Assembly (NCBI GenBank): GCA_026874595.1
Contig: CM049309.1
Coordinates: forward strand, 2,890,076 to 2,954,075
DNA: 64,000 bases
From: Sipunculus nudus
Lineage: Eukaryota; Annelida; Sipuncula; Golfingiida; Sipunculidae
Direction: 5' to 3'
The translations under genes were made by a program, and so were the position numbers. Below the pieces are notes generated by a model. It had not been told where the DNA came from. It ran no database searches and saw nothing but the letters and a program-made list of their open reading frames with translations. Below are positions 12,326-23,913 of the stretch, in pieces; position 1 is the stretch's first letter, and each line of letters opens with the position of its first letter.

Positions 12326-14212
12326 ATTAAAATCTGGAGTATGCACCATTCAGTTCAATTCATCTGAGCATTAAACGTAAATTCAAATTTGATTCATTTA
12401 ATATCAATTCCAATTCACATGCTTCTCCCTTCAATTTTTTAACAAGAAATAGAAATGCTATGATATTAATAAAATGTTAATGTGGCTCATTGTTTCTATG
12501 ATTCAATGTTAAGTATTTATCCTGCAAACAAGAACAAAATCAAGAATGTCAACATGCTCAAAGGTGTGTTTTTCCCCCTTAGTGTGCAGGATATAGATAA
12601 CATTGACCTTATTGCAGATTTCCCCAGAAATAACACCAAAAAATTTTCTGGTCATCAGGTTGAAGTTTTCTGGATCTAACAGGTATGAAAAACTATGATT
12701 TGTGAGTGCTGATACATAGAAAACTGAAAGGCTCTAAGCAAAGATGACAGACATATGAAGGGCTTTCTCTACAGCTCTGAAACAGATAATAATCTAAGTG
12801 TCATTCCTATGGCTCAAATAAGGATGATAGACAAAGGGCAATTTCTGCAGCTAAGATAAGGACCAACAGACAATGCTACATCAAGCCTGAAAGGCCAAGC
12901 TGGCAAATCTGATGTGACTGACTTTGTTTGTGATATCCGACTGAATACCCGTTCCTTACCTTGACCTTTCATTAAAGCTCAGCTAAGGATGATGAGAAAA
13001 AGGCCGTAAGTAAAGCCAGGATGACTTTCAGTCTGTTTAAATTCCCTGAGGCAACAATTACTCAAATTTATTTGACAGGATAAAATTGACTGATTTTTAT
13101 TGTTCAAATGGTGAGAATATACACCTTTCTAGATGTGCATTTGTAAAGCAGTATCATTTAAGCCTGGGTACATATCCTTCAGTTATAAATATCAGTTTGA
13201 GTGGGGATTTTACCAAGCCATACGCTGAAACAAGACTAAAGCAGCGAAAGGCAGCCACTAAGTACAGTTACTCTGAGTTGGGATACACCAGGACAGCTGA
13301 CAAATGAGTGCTTGTTTTTGCGACTGAATGTCACTGTTATTGACTGATGAATAGGTGAGGTGTCAGACAAGCTATGTCTGATCTAGTCTGGTCTAAAAAT
13401 CAACTGTTTTTTTCCGTCATATTGGATTGGACTGTCTATCCAGAATCAGCCAAGCTTGCAAACATCACCCGTAAAGCTTCATTGCTTACCTTGTTTTCAA
13501 ACCATTAATCAGCGGAGGCACTGGGCACATCGTGATCCTGTCGCATAAATGATAGACTTGCACCATTTCCTTAAAGTTTTAAAAGACCTGGCCATTACCT
13601 TGATCTGAGGTATTATGTGCTTCTTTCTGTCGATGCTTTCATCTTATTTAAGTCTACAAAATCACATCAGTGACAACGTTCTGTAATATCGCGGAAAGGT
13701 TCATCATAAAGGTATTCCATGTGTACTTTAATTCTACACGAAGACTCTTTGATGTGGAAAATAAAGCCGTGCACCTGCTGTCCTGGGAACTGATAATGAG
13801 GCTGTTGACAAACAGGTGACAAAAAAACATGATAGCTGCATTAACAAATTACAATAAGCAAAGCTTGGCTGGGTAAAACGTCAGAGTTAATGTACTGGGC
13901 ATACAACCACGGCATCATCTCCAGGATAACAAGAAAAGCTTCTCGACAATGCTTCGAATAGCAAATGTTTTATCATCGTCTGGAAAAAGCCAATCAGATA
14001 TCAGCGCCTAATTGTCCTTGTAGGCAGCGAGGCATGTAGATCACTCTCCGCACAGAACAACTCCAATAAACAACCTGGCCATGGATTACTCTCTGTACAG
14101 AATGTACCAAAACTGTCCTATTTGTATACAGCTACATCCAAAACTAGAAAAAACTAGGTCACAGTGACTTCTAGCTAAGTTCAAGTGTGGTAGAAGAACT
14201 ATCTTTATGGAA
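12326..14212. other. No gene seen
   Basis: Starts with a foldback-arm fragment (about 12345-12440, CAATTCCAATTC motifs). The remainder is moderately complex sequence. A 73-codon frame at 13086-13307 has no recognisable domain and no clear splice context, so I do not call it. Confidence 0.35.
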
Positions 14213-14400
14213 AACAAAGGACCCATGGGTCACGGCGCTCAACTGAAGTTTGAACAAATTTTATCAATTGCAAAATATGCTTATTTCTACTGTAATTGTT
14301 TTTTTTATGTATTAGAGAATGAAAGCTATGAGGAAATGGCCTTCCTACTTGGTTAGTAAAGTTCTAAATATATGATTTCAAAACTAATATTCTGACAAGA
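14213..14400 (+). repeat. H1 5' end, solo fragment
   Basis: AACAAAGGACCCATGGGTCA followed by GCTCAACTGA marks an H1 5' end. The next 150 bp are paralogous to 35340-35460 (shared 'aaagctatgaggaaatggcc'-type sequence). No H1 3' end follows before the next H1 5' end at 15201. Confidence 0.6.
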
Positions 14401-15200
14401 CTGCCATAAAGACACAGTAACAGTTTTGAGATACTGAGTTGCATATATATGAAATATTTTCAGATGAACATACAGGTGGACAGAAAGGACAAATACCTTT
14501 ATTTCACTTTTAAGGGAATAATGTTTTTAATTAACCCTATTTTTTAGCATATCCATTTAAGCATTAATAGTTTTTATTAGATTCAATTTTTTAATATACA
14601 ATTTTTTAAAATTTGCAATAAAAAAATCTAAAATATAAGTTTATTCAGAATTGTAAGTTGCATCATTGATTATCCATAGTTTGGCTCACATCATGTCAAA
14701 TTATGCATACACATAGATTTTATAATTTTCAAATCACAAAATGTTTAAACTGAATTTAAAAGAAAATTATTTTTATTATTAATGCCACAACATGGCATCT
14801 TCAAGATTATACCTTGAATCACTATTTAAATAATTGTACATTGGAGTTTTCAGTGCTTAATTTTATTAACTGGAATAAAAAAATTGTGTAAATTTTTTAA
14901 AAAAATCCCCAGTTCAAATCAGGTATAAACACTGTTGGTTGGATGAGGGAAAAACAATATAATTAATATTTTTATGCTAATTACTATTTCAGCTATAATT
15001 TATTACTGAAATTAATATTCAATTTAACACCTTGTGAAAAGAATGCAATGTTTTTACTCTTCTGAAGTGAGGATTACCTTATGAACATCCACACTTTTTC
15101 AGCAATACACCACTTTGTGGACAAAACTAAATGTTCACTTTAATCATTGTAACCCAATGTAATAGAATACAAAATCCAAAATGTGGCAAAAATCTAAAAT
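14401..15200. other. AT-rich, nothing supported
   Basis: Strongly AT-rich sequence with many A and T homopolymers. I see no gene or named repeat. Confidence 0.4.
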
Positions 15201-16515
15201 AACAAGTGACCCATGGGTCATGACACTCAGCTGACTGGGAAGAGATTCGCAAAAGGAAATTTTTACACCAGAATGTTAGTATATACCCATTCAACTGAAG
15301 CATCAAACAGATTAACCAACAGGCCAAGATTTAGTCTGTATTTATATATCTCAAAAATAGAGAAAAATGTGTAAACTTTTAAAACTAGAATACGGGTAAC
15401 CGACAAGTGACTACATGTATCTGCCAAAATCGGATAGTGAGGCATGGATTGAGTGGCAAGGGGAAATAGAGTGAGGTATGTTGCATATTAGCATGGATGT
15501 CTGCAGCCTAAATGTGTATGTAGGTTGTGCCACCTACCACAAATCCAGAAAGCTGTCCAAGTTGTATACACCTGCAAAATTTTAGGCAGAAAAGTCAAAC
15601 CACTACATGTATATGAGCGATTTTTGCCCATGGCAGACAAACAGACAAACACTGTGCAAAAATCTTTGCAGGTAACCCCTCCAGTTTTGTGTATGATAAA
15701 GACCTATGTGAGATCTAAACACATGCACAATTTTGGCCCAATCGGTCAAATGGTTCCTGAGATATGAGCTTGGATGTGTCCAGCGTTAACTAGAATGTAG
15801 GTGGCGCCACCTGTCATAAAATCAAGAAAGCTGTACACGGTGTATAAACCTGCAAAATTTTAGGCAGTTATGTCGAACCACTACAGAGAAATGAGTAATT
15901 TTAGGCCACGGCAGACTAACAGACAGACGCTGTGCAAACATTGTTACAGGTGGCGCCACCATTTTTTGTGTATGTTACAGGGCTATCAAAGGGCTACATT
16001 TGTATAAATTTTATTTCCTGATCGGTCAAACGGTTCCCGAGATATAAGCTTGGATGTCATCAGCGTGAACGTGAACGTAGGTGGCGCCACCTGTCATAAA
16101 ATCAAGAAAGCTATCCTGGATGTGTACACATGACGAATTTCAGGTGAATTAGTCAATTCACTGCAGAGATATGAGTGATTTTAACCCAAGGCAGATGAAC
16201 AGATGGACACTGGTTACAGGTGGCGCCACCATTTTTTGTGTATGTTATAAAGCAATCCAAGGGCTACATTTGTATCAATTTTATTTCCTGATCAGTCAAA
16301 CGGTTCCCGAGATATGAGGGTTTATGAGTGGAAACAGACCCACAAATGGACACTGGATAGAGAGGAAAGGTCAGAGGTCAATGCAAATAGGTTAGGCACC
16401 AGTTCACATGTGACCCGATAATAGGTGTAAGTTTGGGAAATATAGGTCCATTAGTCTCCGAGGAGCTCTTTGGAAACGAACGCCGCCGCGGCGCAGGAAC
16501 TCGGTCAAAAACATA

Positions 16516-16545
16516 GTATCCGCAAAACTTCGTTTTGGCGGATAC
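16516..16545. repeat. Strong hairpin between the two arrays of H1 copy A
   Basis: GTATCCGC-AAAAC, loop TTC, GTTTT-G-GCGGATAC: a 13-bp stem with one bulged G. It is conserved in copy B at 52855-52884 although the sequence just before it differs by an indel between the copies. Confidence 0.85.
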
Positions 16546-18522
16546 AAAAATACAGGTGGCTCCACCAGTCTGAAGAAACTAATAAAAACACTTAATGGTC
16601 AATATCCATGCAAAAAATCATGGTGATCTCTGCATTAGTTGTTCAGATACTTCAGTTTTTGTATCAAATTGTCCATTATTCTGAGGGATACTTCGGAGTC
16701 CTATAGCTTGAAGGATATGGGTAACAGAGACCTAATTTCAAGTTTCCACAGGCACCTTTCATGGGCCTCCTTGCATGACAAGAATGAAGATACTAGGTCC
16801 AGTTGTTGCGAATTGTACCCTGTTGACAGATAACCACATCTTTAAAGGTCTCAAAAAAAAGAAAAAAATTCGTAAAAATTTGAAAAAAAAATAGAGGTGG
16901 CACACCCAGTCTGCAGAAACTGATGGAACAGCTCATGATCAATATGTATGCCGAAAATCATGACCATCAGTGTTGTAGTTATTGAAATACTGCAGTTTTT
17001 GTATCAAATTTTCCATTATTCTGGGGGGGGGGGGGGTATTTTGGACCCATACAGCTTAAAGAATATGGGTAACAGAGACCTAATTTCAAGTTTCCATGGA
17101 GACTTTTCATGGGTCTCCCTGTGTGTCAAGAATAAAGATTCTTGGTCCAGTTTTTATGATTTGTGCCCTGTTAACAGATGTTCATATCTTTAAAGGTCTC
17201 AAAAATACAGAAAAATTTCGTAAAAAAAAACGAACAAATACAGGTGGTGCCACCAGTCTGCAGAAACTTATGAAACACTCCATGATCAATATCCATGCAA
17301 ACAATTATGGTTATCTCTGCATTAGTTGTTCAGATACTTTAGCTTTTGTATCAAATTTTCCATTATTCTGATCTGTACTTTGGAGTGCCATAGCTCAAAG
17401 GATATGGGTAACAGAGACCAAATTTCAGGTTTCCATGGAGACTTATCATTGGTCTCCCTGTGTGTCAAGAACGAAGATTCTAGGTCCAGTCGTTACGATT
17501 TGTACCCTGTTGCCAGATAACTACATCCTTAAAGGTCTCAAAAATGGAGAAAACAATTCGTGAACATTGAAAAATACAGGTGGCGCCACCAGTCTGCACA
17601 AACTGATGAAACATCTCATGATCAATATGTATGTCGAAAATCATGACCATCAGTGATGTAGTTAATGAGATATTGAAGTTTTTGTATGAAATTTTTGACT
17701 ATTCTGGGGGGTAATTTTGGGCCCCATAGCTCGAAGGATATGGGTAACAGAGACCTAATTTCTGGTTTCCATGGAGACTTTTCATAGGTCTCTCAGTGTG
17801 TCGAAAATGAAGATTCTAGGTCCAGTCGTTACGATTTGTGCCACGCTAACAGATGACAGCATCCTCAAAGGTCTCAAAAATAGAGGAAAAAATCGTAAAA
17901 AATCAAACAGTACAGGTGGCGCCACCAGTCTGCAGGAACTGATCGAACATCTCATGATCAATATATATGCCAAAAATGAAGACCATCAGTGATGTAGTTA
18001 TTGAGATATTGAAGTTTTTGTATGAAATTTTTTACTATTCTGGGGGGTACTTTGGGGCCCCATAGCTCAAAGGATATGGGTAACAGAGACCTAATTTCTG
18101 GTTTCCAAGGAGATTTTTCATGGACCTCTCAGTGTGTCAAGAATTAAGATTCTAAGTCCAGTTTTTATGATTTGTGCCTTGTTAACAGATGTTCACATTT
18201 TTAAAGGTCTCAAAAATAGAGAAAAAAAATTCGTAAAAAATCGAAAAATACAGGTGGCGCCACCAGTCTGCAGGAAGTGATGTAACATCTCATGATCAAT
18301 ATGTATGCCAAAAATCATGACCATCAGTCAAGTAGTTAATGAGATATTGAAGTTTTTGTATGAAATTTTTGACTTTTCTGGGGGGTACTTTGGGGCCACA
18401 TAGCTCGAAGGATATGGGTAACAGAGACCTAATTTCTGGTTTCCAAGGAGATTTTTTATGGACCTCTCAGAATCCCAAGTTACAAGGTTCTAGGTCCAGC
18501 GGTTACGATTTGTGCCTGGTTA

Positions 18523-18592
18523 ACGGACGGACAGACGGACAGACGGAGAGACGGACAGACGGAGAGACGGACAGACGGACGACGGACAAAGA
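18523..18592. repeat. (ACGG/ACAG/AGAG)n tetranucleotide tract
   Basis: GGACAGAC and GGAGAGAC variants in tandem just before the H1 3' end. The tract is much shorter in copy B (about 54502-54528). Confidence 0.9.
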
Positions 18593-18659
18593 GTGATCGC
18601 TATAGCTCAGATGACTTTCAGTCAGCTGAGCTAAAAATGAATCAAATAAAGAAAATTAT

Positions 18660-19537
18660 AATATCCCTCTAGTTTATGCATCATACTGGGGGGGGGGGGG
18701 GGTGCAGGGCTAAGCAGAAGATAGGTAAGCCAAGCTGAGCCAAGGCAGCTGCCTGGAGAAGGTTACATAACACAGGTGAGGGCTGCATAACTCTTGCTAT
18801 ACTGGCCAGTGGCTTGATGTAAACAACACTTGACATGGTGTTTAAAAACTTGAATAAAAGATACTCCTTTGAAATTTCAGATTTAAAAAGTTTAAATCCA
18901 TATGTAAACATGCTGTGAAAATTAAATCAACAGTGCATACAGAAAAAAAAAACATGCCATGGCCAAATTCCAGCAAATTAAAGGTACTGATTTTATGTTT
19001 ATGCTAATAACTTACAAATTGGAAACATTCAGATCTAATTTTGGGTATACAAATGAACCTTGATTATATAAAGTAATATCCCTGTAAAAAAGTCTCCAGC
19101 TTCAATAATTTTCATGTTAAAAGAGTTAATATATATTCCCTGACTTTTTAAAAAGTGAATTATGTTTGGGCCCATAACTCCAAGTAATTACATAATACTG
19201 ACCTAATTACTGGTATGTAATATAGAAATATATAGAGTAATGGTTATATTAAATATGATTAATATCAGATCAGTGGTTTGATATTATGCAGTTTTCAAGT
19301 AAAACAATGGGGTTTTTTAGAAAATTGAGGTTTATCCTTAATATCTCAGAGGAATGAAGTCCTAGTGACCCAATTTTTGGTATGGAAGGAGATTTTTGGG
19401 TCATCTAACTGTATGCAAAATTTTGTAGTCCAATGGTTTCAAAACATGTCATGTGAACGGTTGGCCCGCCAGATGGCTGGACGGACAGACAAAGGACCAT
19501 GACTATAGCTCAGATGACTTAAGTCAGTTGAGCTAAT
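18660..19537 (+). repeat. H1 type-b unit with 15-G run and 3' end
   Basis: Starts near a 15-G homopolymer (18688-18702). It continues with type-b sequence (shared with 1-481, 11200-12325 and 22000-22345) and ends at a diverged H1 terminus, GCTCAGATGACTTAAGTCAGTTGAGCTAA (about 19508-19536). Positions 18883-18945 match the flanks of the TIR element at 20437-21493 and serve as an empty-site paralogue. Confidence 0.65.
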
Positions 19538-19773
19538 TACAAGTCTCTCATGTTTTAATGATTTTTATCACATGCCCTTTGTATAATTTCCTTCCAGTTT
19601 GTCATTCTGGTAGTCAGAGCATGATCACCACACTTTATTGCCTGCAGGTGGCTCTGTCTATTGAATGAAAATGAAGATGTATAACATATGATCAAAATCA
19701 GATAATTCGCCTTTCTGCTTGTCTGACACAGGCACACACATGAATGGAAAGGCATTTTTAATTTTGTACAAAG

Positions 19774-20224
19774 AAATGAACAAAGGACCCATGGGTCACT
19801 GTGCTCAGCTAAAGTTGACCTTGAAGGTCTCAAAAAAACAGAAAAACAATTGTAAAAATTAGAGAAATATAGGTGGCGCAACCAGTTTTTGGGAACTGAC
19901 AAAACTAGTCATGGTCAATACTCATGGTGAGATTCATGGCAATCCATGCATTAATTATCAAGATAATTGAGGTTTTTGATCAAATTTTAATTATTCTGGG
20001 GGGGGGGGGGTACTTATGAGCCCCATATCTCAAAGGATATAGGTCACAGTGACCTAATTTCAGGTTTCCAAAGAGATTTTTATAAACCTACCTGGATTTA
20101 CAGTAACAAGTTTCTAAGATTAGCAGTTATGTTTGTGCCCTGCTAACAGACGGCCGGACAGCCGGATGAAGGAAAAAGCACCATTCCTATACCTCAGTTA
20201 ACTTTCATTCAGCTGAGCTAAAAA
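19774..20224 (+). mobile_element. Short complete H1 element (about 450 bp, single internal unit)
   Basis: Both ends are present: AACAAAGGACCCATGGGTCA then GCTCAGCTAA at the start, and CATTCAGCTGAGCTAAAAA at the end. It holds one internal unit with the 13-G run (19998-20010), the 'aggtcacagtgacctaattt' core and a decayed ACGG tract. It shows that one unit between the two ends can exist as an element. Confidence 0.65.
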
Positions 20225-20436
20225 TGGAAAGGCAGATTGGTAAATAAACAAAGCTAATCTCTTGATCATCCATACTGCTGAGGCAGGAAAATAATATATA
20301 ATGTTTTAATTAGATCTTATTTTTTTTATTTCATCAGATTGTTTAAATTTGATAAATTATATACATTTGCAATATTACACATCTGAATACAAAAGTTGCT
20401 TTCAAATTTAAGACTTTAAAAGCTTAAATCCATATA
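20225..20436 (+). repeat. H1 type-b fragment, left of the TIR insertion
   Basis: Type-b-like sequence ending '...gcttaaatccataTA'. It continues at 21494 after the inserted TIR element. Confidence 0.55.
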
Positions 20437-21493
20437 GAGTGAAACCTTGTTGTGTCAAACTCGGTTAAGTCGAATTCCTGCATGTGTCAAAGTAGAATGA
20501 GGGGTCCCTGCAAAACACAGTTAAAACCTTACTATTAATTTAACTCCACTTGTGTCAAAGTCGGATGTGTCGAAAACCCTGATGTGTCGAGGTGTTTTTA
20601 TGGTCCACAGCTCATTTTCCTATCGCTTAACTTGAAGTCATGTTTGGATAACAGTTGTGCACAGCCCGTCAATCATGCTTGGGCAGTGATGACCAGTCAT
20701 AGTTAATTAATACCAACAAGGCTCTCACTCATCAAGCGCGACGGATCTGTCGCTCGACTTAAGGTCATGCCGCTTTAATGTTTTGACAACAGATGTGCAT
20801 GGTCCAACAACCATACCTACGGCTGCGATGACCAGTTACATAATTAATACTGGCAAGGATCTTACTCAACAGGAGCGATGGCTTACATACCTAGTCCATT
20901 GTTTACCTATTTGGCCAATTAGTCACTCATGATCATGCCTTTCTTCTCTCGCCGAGAAAGCATTAATGAGAAGTTTTTGATAAACCAAACATAATCCAAT
21001 CCTTCCCTTTGATGTCTAGGATAAACATACAGGACTCTATATAAAGGGAGGAAGATGAGATCTATATCAGACTGACTCTTATTTACCACAGAGTACCTTA
21101 TACTGTATTACTGCTACACTTTTATATTGTTCGTGTCCTGCCAGGGAGTTGCGGCCTGCTAAGCGTAAGCTTGATATAAAGACTATATAAACCTCGTTCA
21201 ATCTCTCTCTCCAGGCACACTTTTTTTCTGTTTCAGTTTGAAATTCTATGACACTAAAAGATATTGTTTCAACAAAATGAAAAAATTAAAAGAAATAATA
21301 AGAGGAAATCTAAGGGAATCACGCAAACATTTGTGTGAGCTATATTATATAAGCCCTATATATGTGCAGTATTTATCAATTATAATCATGGCTGAAGAAG
21401 ATTGAATATAATGAACACCGGTTGTCTCGAACTCCTGTTGTGTCGAAGTAAATTCACCAGTCCCTTCAATTTTGACACAACGAGGTTTCACAG
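20437..21493. mobile_element. pogo/Tigger-like TIR element, non-autonomous, TA target site
   Basis: The left end GAGTGAAACCTTGTTGTGTC and the inverted right end CTGTGAAACCTCGTTGTGTC form imperfect TIRs of about 22 bp. TA flanks both sides (20435-20436 and 21494-21495). Inside are TCGAA-type phrases ('ttaagtcgaattcctg', 'gatgtgtcgaaaaccctg') typical of invertebrate Tigger-like ends. The middle has an imperfect direct duplication (about 20620-20740 against 20747-20880). There is no transposase frame. Two paralogous empty sites (18883-18945 and 11158-11215) confirm the insertion point. The superfamily is inferred from TIR style and TA. Confidence 0.7.
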
Positions 21494-22345
21494 TACATAA
21501 AGCATATGAAAATTATTTAAACAGTGCTAATAGGTAAAAAGTTCATAATTTATATATATTTATTGATAATGGAGAGATGATGGACAGACAGAGCTTATCA
21601 CTTTATGTTCCATTCTCCTAAGGCAAGAATATGTTTCAATCAGGTCTTAATTTTTTTATAATACTAATTTATTTTAAAATTAACAAATTTTATACATTTG
21701 CAATTAAACTAATGTCCCCAGTGGACAGGTGCCAGGACTCAATGACAGGGGAAGGGGAATGGTGGTAAATACAACAAATCTGCATATATACTTACAGGAT
21801 AATCAAAGCCTTATTTTAAATTCATTTCCCATTGGGGGGGGGGGGGGGGTTGATATGAGAATACAGTATAGCTGTCACAGCAGGGATTGCCCCTAGTGAT
21901 CCATTACAAATCAGCATAGATGACCTATAGAAAATTCAATAACTAGCCTTATTTTTTATCTGTTTTTTAAATTTCAGATTTAAACAGATAAAATACTTAC
22001 ATTTATATGCTGTTTAAATTAAATCAACATTACTTACAGAAAAAAAAACATGCCATTGTAAAAGCTGGGCAAAATTTAAGTTACTGATAATATTGTTTAC
22101 TGATAACTTAAAAAAAATGACAAAATTCAGATCTATTTTTGGTACCCAATTGAATCTTGATTAAACAAAGTTGTTCACTTGTAAAGAGGTCTCTAGCTTC
22201 AATAATATTCATGTTAGGTGAGTAAATATCTTTCCTGATTTATTACAAAGTGCATTATGTTTGGGCCAATAACTTCAAGGAATTACACAATACAGATTTA
22301 ATTTCTGGCAGGAATAGGAAATGGTATGTAGGAAATATATAGGAG
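21494..22345 (+). repeat. H1 type-b sequence, right of the TIR insertion, with 16-G run
   Basis: Resumes the interrupted type-b unit ('...gaaaattatttaaacagtgctaatagg'). It then carries a G16 tract (21834-21849) and a second type-b unit matching 18960-19210 ('cattatgtttgggcc', 'taatttctggca'). No H1 3' terminus is seen. Confidence 0.55.
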
Positions 22346-23173
22346 AAACTAGATTTGTGCCCAGGTTTCTATGGAATCCAGGTTTATATGCATTTTGCAA
22401 GAAAAAACACAAAGTCAATACATGTGGTGACAACATTTAAGCTCTGGATTTCTGTTCAGGCTTCACTGTTTTACTTTTGATGCGCAGGAGCTGGCACTCA
22501 ACTTCAACACTAAATCGATGTCAAATGCTTAATAATCAACTGTTATTTCCAAGCCTGAAACATCTGAGCTATGATTAGACAGGCTAATATCAAACACATG
22601 GTTTAGCAGGTCCTTTCATGGCCTGTATATATTTCTTACCAAAACCATACTCCTCAGTTAATAGCAAATTGTTATATTTTTATCTGGCATTTGGAATAAA
22701 TGCCATTATGCTTCCATGTTCAGGTATCTATCTGTTAAAAGTATGCAGTTATATAAAAAATAATTTTCTATAAATATTCTTTCACCTACCCATCATGATC
22801 CTTATCTACTATAAGATCAATTATTTGAAATTAAACTAAAGACAACCAAAATATTGAAGTGCTGGTAAGGCCATATATTCCTTTCAAAAATACCATGACA
22901 TATTGCTGGTTTCACATGCTGTTTAATATAGAAATATAATAATACAGGAATAATATTTCAATAATATCAACAAATAACAATATTTCTTAGCATTTGTAAA
23001 TATATATTAGCCTACCATTTTGGTTTCAAGTATTTATATTGATGTCAACAAACAGCAAACTTATACATTAATAACAATTTCTTTTTTTTGCAAGATATTT
23101 TAATAAATTCGGAAAACAAACCAGTCAGTGAAAATCCAGAAAGATTATAACCAAAATACTAGTACATGTATGC
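22346..23173. other. No gene seen
   Basis: AT-rich sequence up to the retrotransposon target site. No feature is supported. Confidence 0.45.
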
Positions 23174-23178
23174 CATAC
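23174..23178. repeat. Left target-site duplication CATAC
   Basis: CATAC immediately before the 5' LTR. It is repeated exactly at 29853-29857 after the 3' LTR. Confidence 0.95.
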
Positions 23179-23408
23179 TGTTGCATGGACGTCACCCGGA
23201 CATCGGAAGATGGCGCCACGAAGTGGTGTGGCCGCCCCCCTTTCCACGCTTATGGATCCACCCCGCTATCAGTGACTACTGACGCGCTTTTAGAAACATA
23301 AAAACTATTCTTTGACCATTCAGTACTGGTTTTGCAGTTCTGCCGGCGCTATCGTTTCTCTCAAGCAAAACCACAAACTTCTGCGGTTTCCACCCATTGT
23401 TGAAAACC

Positions 23409-23415
23409 TATAAAA
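23409..23415 (+). promoter_or_regulatory. TATA box candidate in the LTR
   Basis: TATAAAA in the 5' LTR, with the same sequence at 29351-29357 in the 3' LTR. Its position is compatible with a U3/R boundary a few tens of bases downstream. The start site itself cannot be read from sequence. Confidence 0.5.
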
Positions 23416-23490
23416 CGAACTCGCCTGCAGTTCGAGGCGGGACTATTGACTTCGCCAACGCCACGTTGCTGTTATCCCCGGGGACCGTGA

Positions 23491-23519
23491 CCGTGGGCTC
23501 TTGGTCCCCAAGCCCACGG
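23491..23519 (+). other. GC-rich hairpin in the LTR, probably in R/U5
   Basis: CCGTGGGCT(CT)TTGG pairs with CCAAGCCCACGG: a 12-bp stem with a 2-nt bulge and a 3-nt loop. It lies in a locally GC-rich stretch downstream of the TATA box, so it would be in the element RNA. It is repeated in the 3' LTR at 29433-29461. Confidence 0.6.
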
Positions 23520-23913
23520 AATGCCATGAACCACGCCATGAACTTTATTATTTAAGAAGAGGAGAGACTTTGTTTGTTTGGTGCCACATGGATTAATACA
23601 GGACTTCAGTTTTGTGTGTGCCCGAATTATGTGTTGATGATGGACTTCAGTTTCTCGTATACCGGATTCAGTTAAGTATTTCGTTACAGTTCGTTATTTA
23701 GAGACTCAGTTTTCGTCAGAGACTTGGTTATAAATTACGTTATGTATTGACTATTATATTATTTGTGTATGAATGTAAATATTGTAATCTAGTAATATAG
23801 TACTGTTTTTGCACCCATATTTTGGTTACGTATTCATTTGAAGAGAACGTGTCTGAGCATATGTGTTACGGTTCGGCCTGAGTTGTTTGGTGTGAAAAGG
23901 GACCGTAACATAA

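Larger units (their letters stand above)
15201..18637 (+). mobile_element. H1 element copy A, 3.4 kb, with two internal tandem arrays
   Basis: The 5' end is AACAAG followed by the 14-bp perfect palindrome TGACCCATGGGTCA and CTCAGCTGACTG. The 3' end carries the inverse, CAGTCAGCTGAGCTAAAAA. The first part (15510-16300) has three tandem units of about 283 bp rich in GGTGGCGCCACC. A hairpin at 16516-16545 follows. Then come six tandem units of about 336-348 bp starting at about 16554, 16893, 17240, 17577, 17913 and 18251. Each unit runs through 'ccaccagtctgcag', 'ttattctgggg', 'atgggtaacagagacctaat' and 'aggtctcaaaaa'. An ACGG/ACAG microsatellite (18523-18592) precedes the 3' end. There is no coding capacity. 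A near-identical copy lies at 51550-54579. Confidence 0.75.
23179..23910 (+). repeat. 5' LTR (732 bp)
   Basis: Begins TGTTGC and ends GTAACA. I compared it line by line with the 3' LTR and found no difference. A TATAAAA box at 23409-23415 is a plausible U3 promoter element, and a strong hairpin sits about 80 bp downstream. Confidence 0.95.

Noticed and set aside
13086-13307. 73-codon plus-strand open frame
   Set aside because: It has some protein-like composition but no domain, splice context or supporting neighbour.
14925-14950. tRNA B-box-like sequence (CAGTTCAAATCAGG)
   Set aside because: No A box or cloverleaf pairing is found around it. I found no tRNA, rRNA or snRNA gene in the window.
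15190-18645. Target-site duplication for H1 (AAAAT/AAATG-like bases next to both ends)
   Set aside because: The matching bases are A-rich, overlap the A-rich terminus and differ between copies, so no duplication can be claimed.
19555-19902. 115-codon minus-strand open frame
   Set aside because: It overlaps the 5' end and internal unit of an H1 element and has no recognisable domain.
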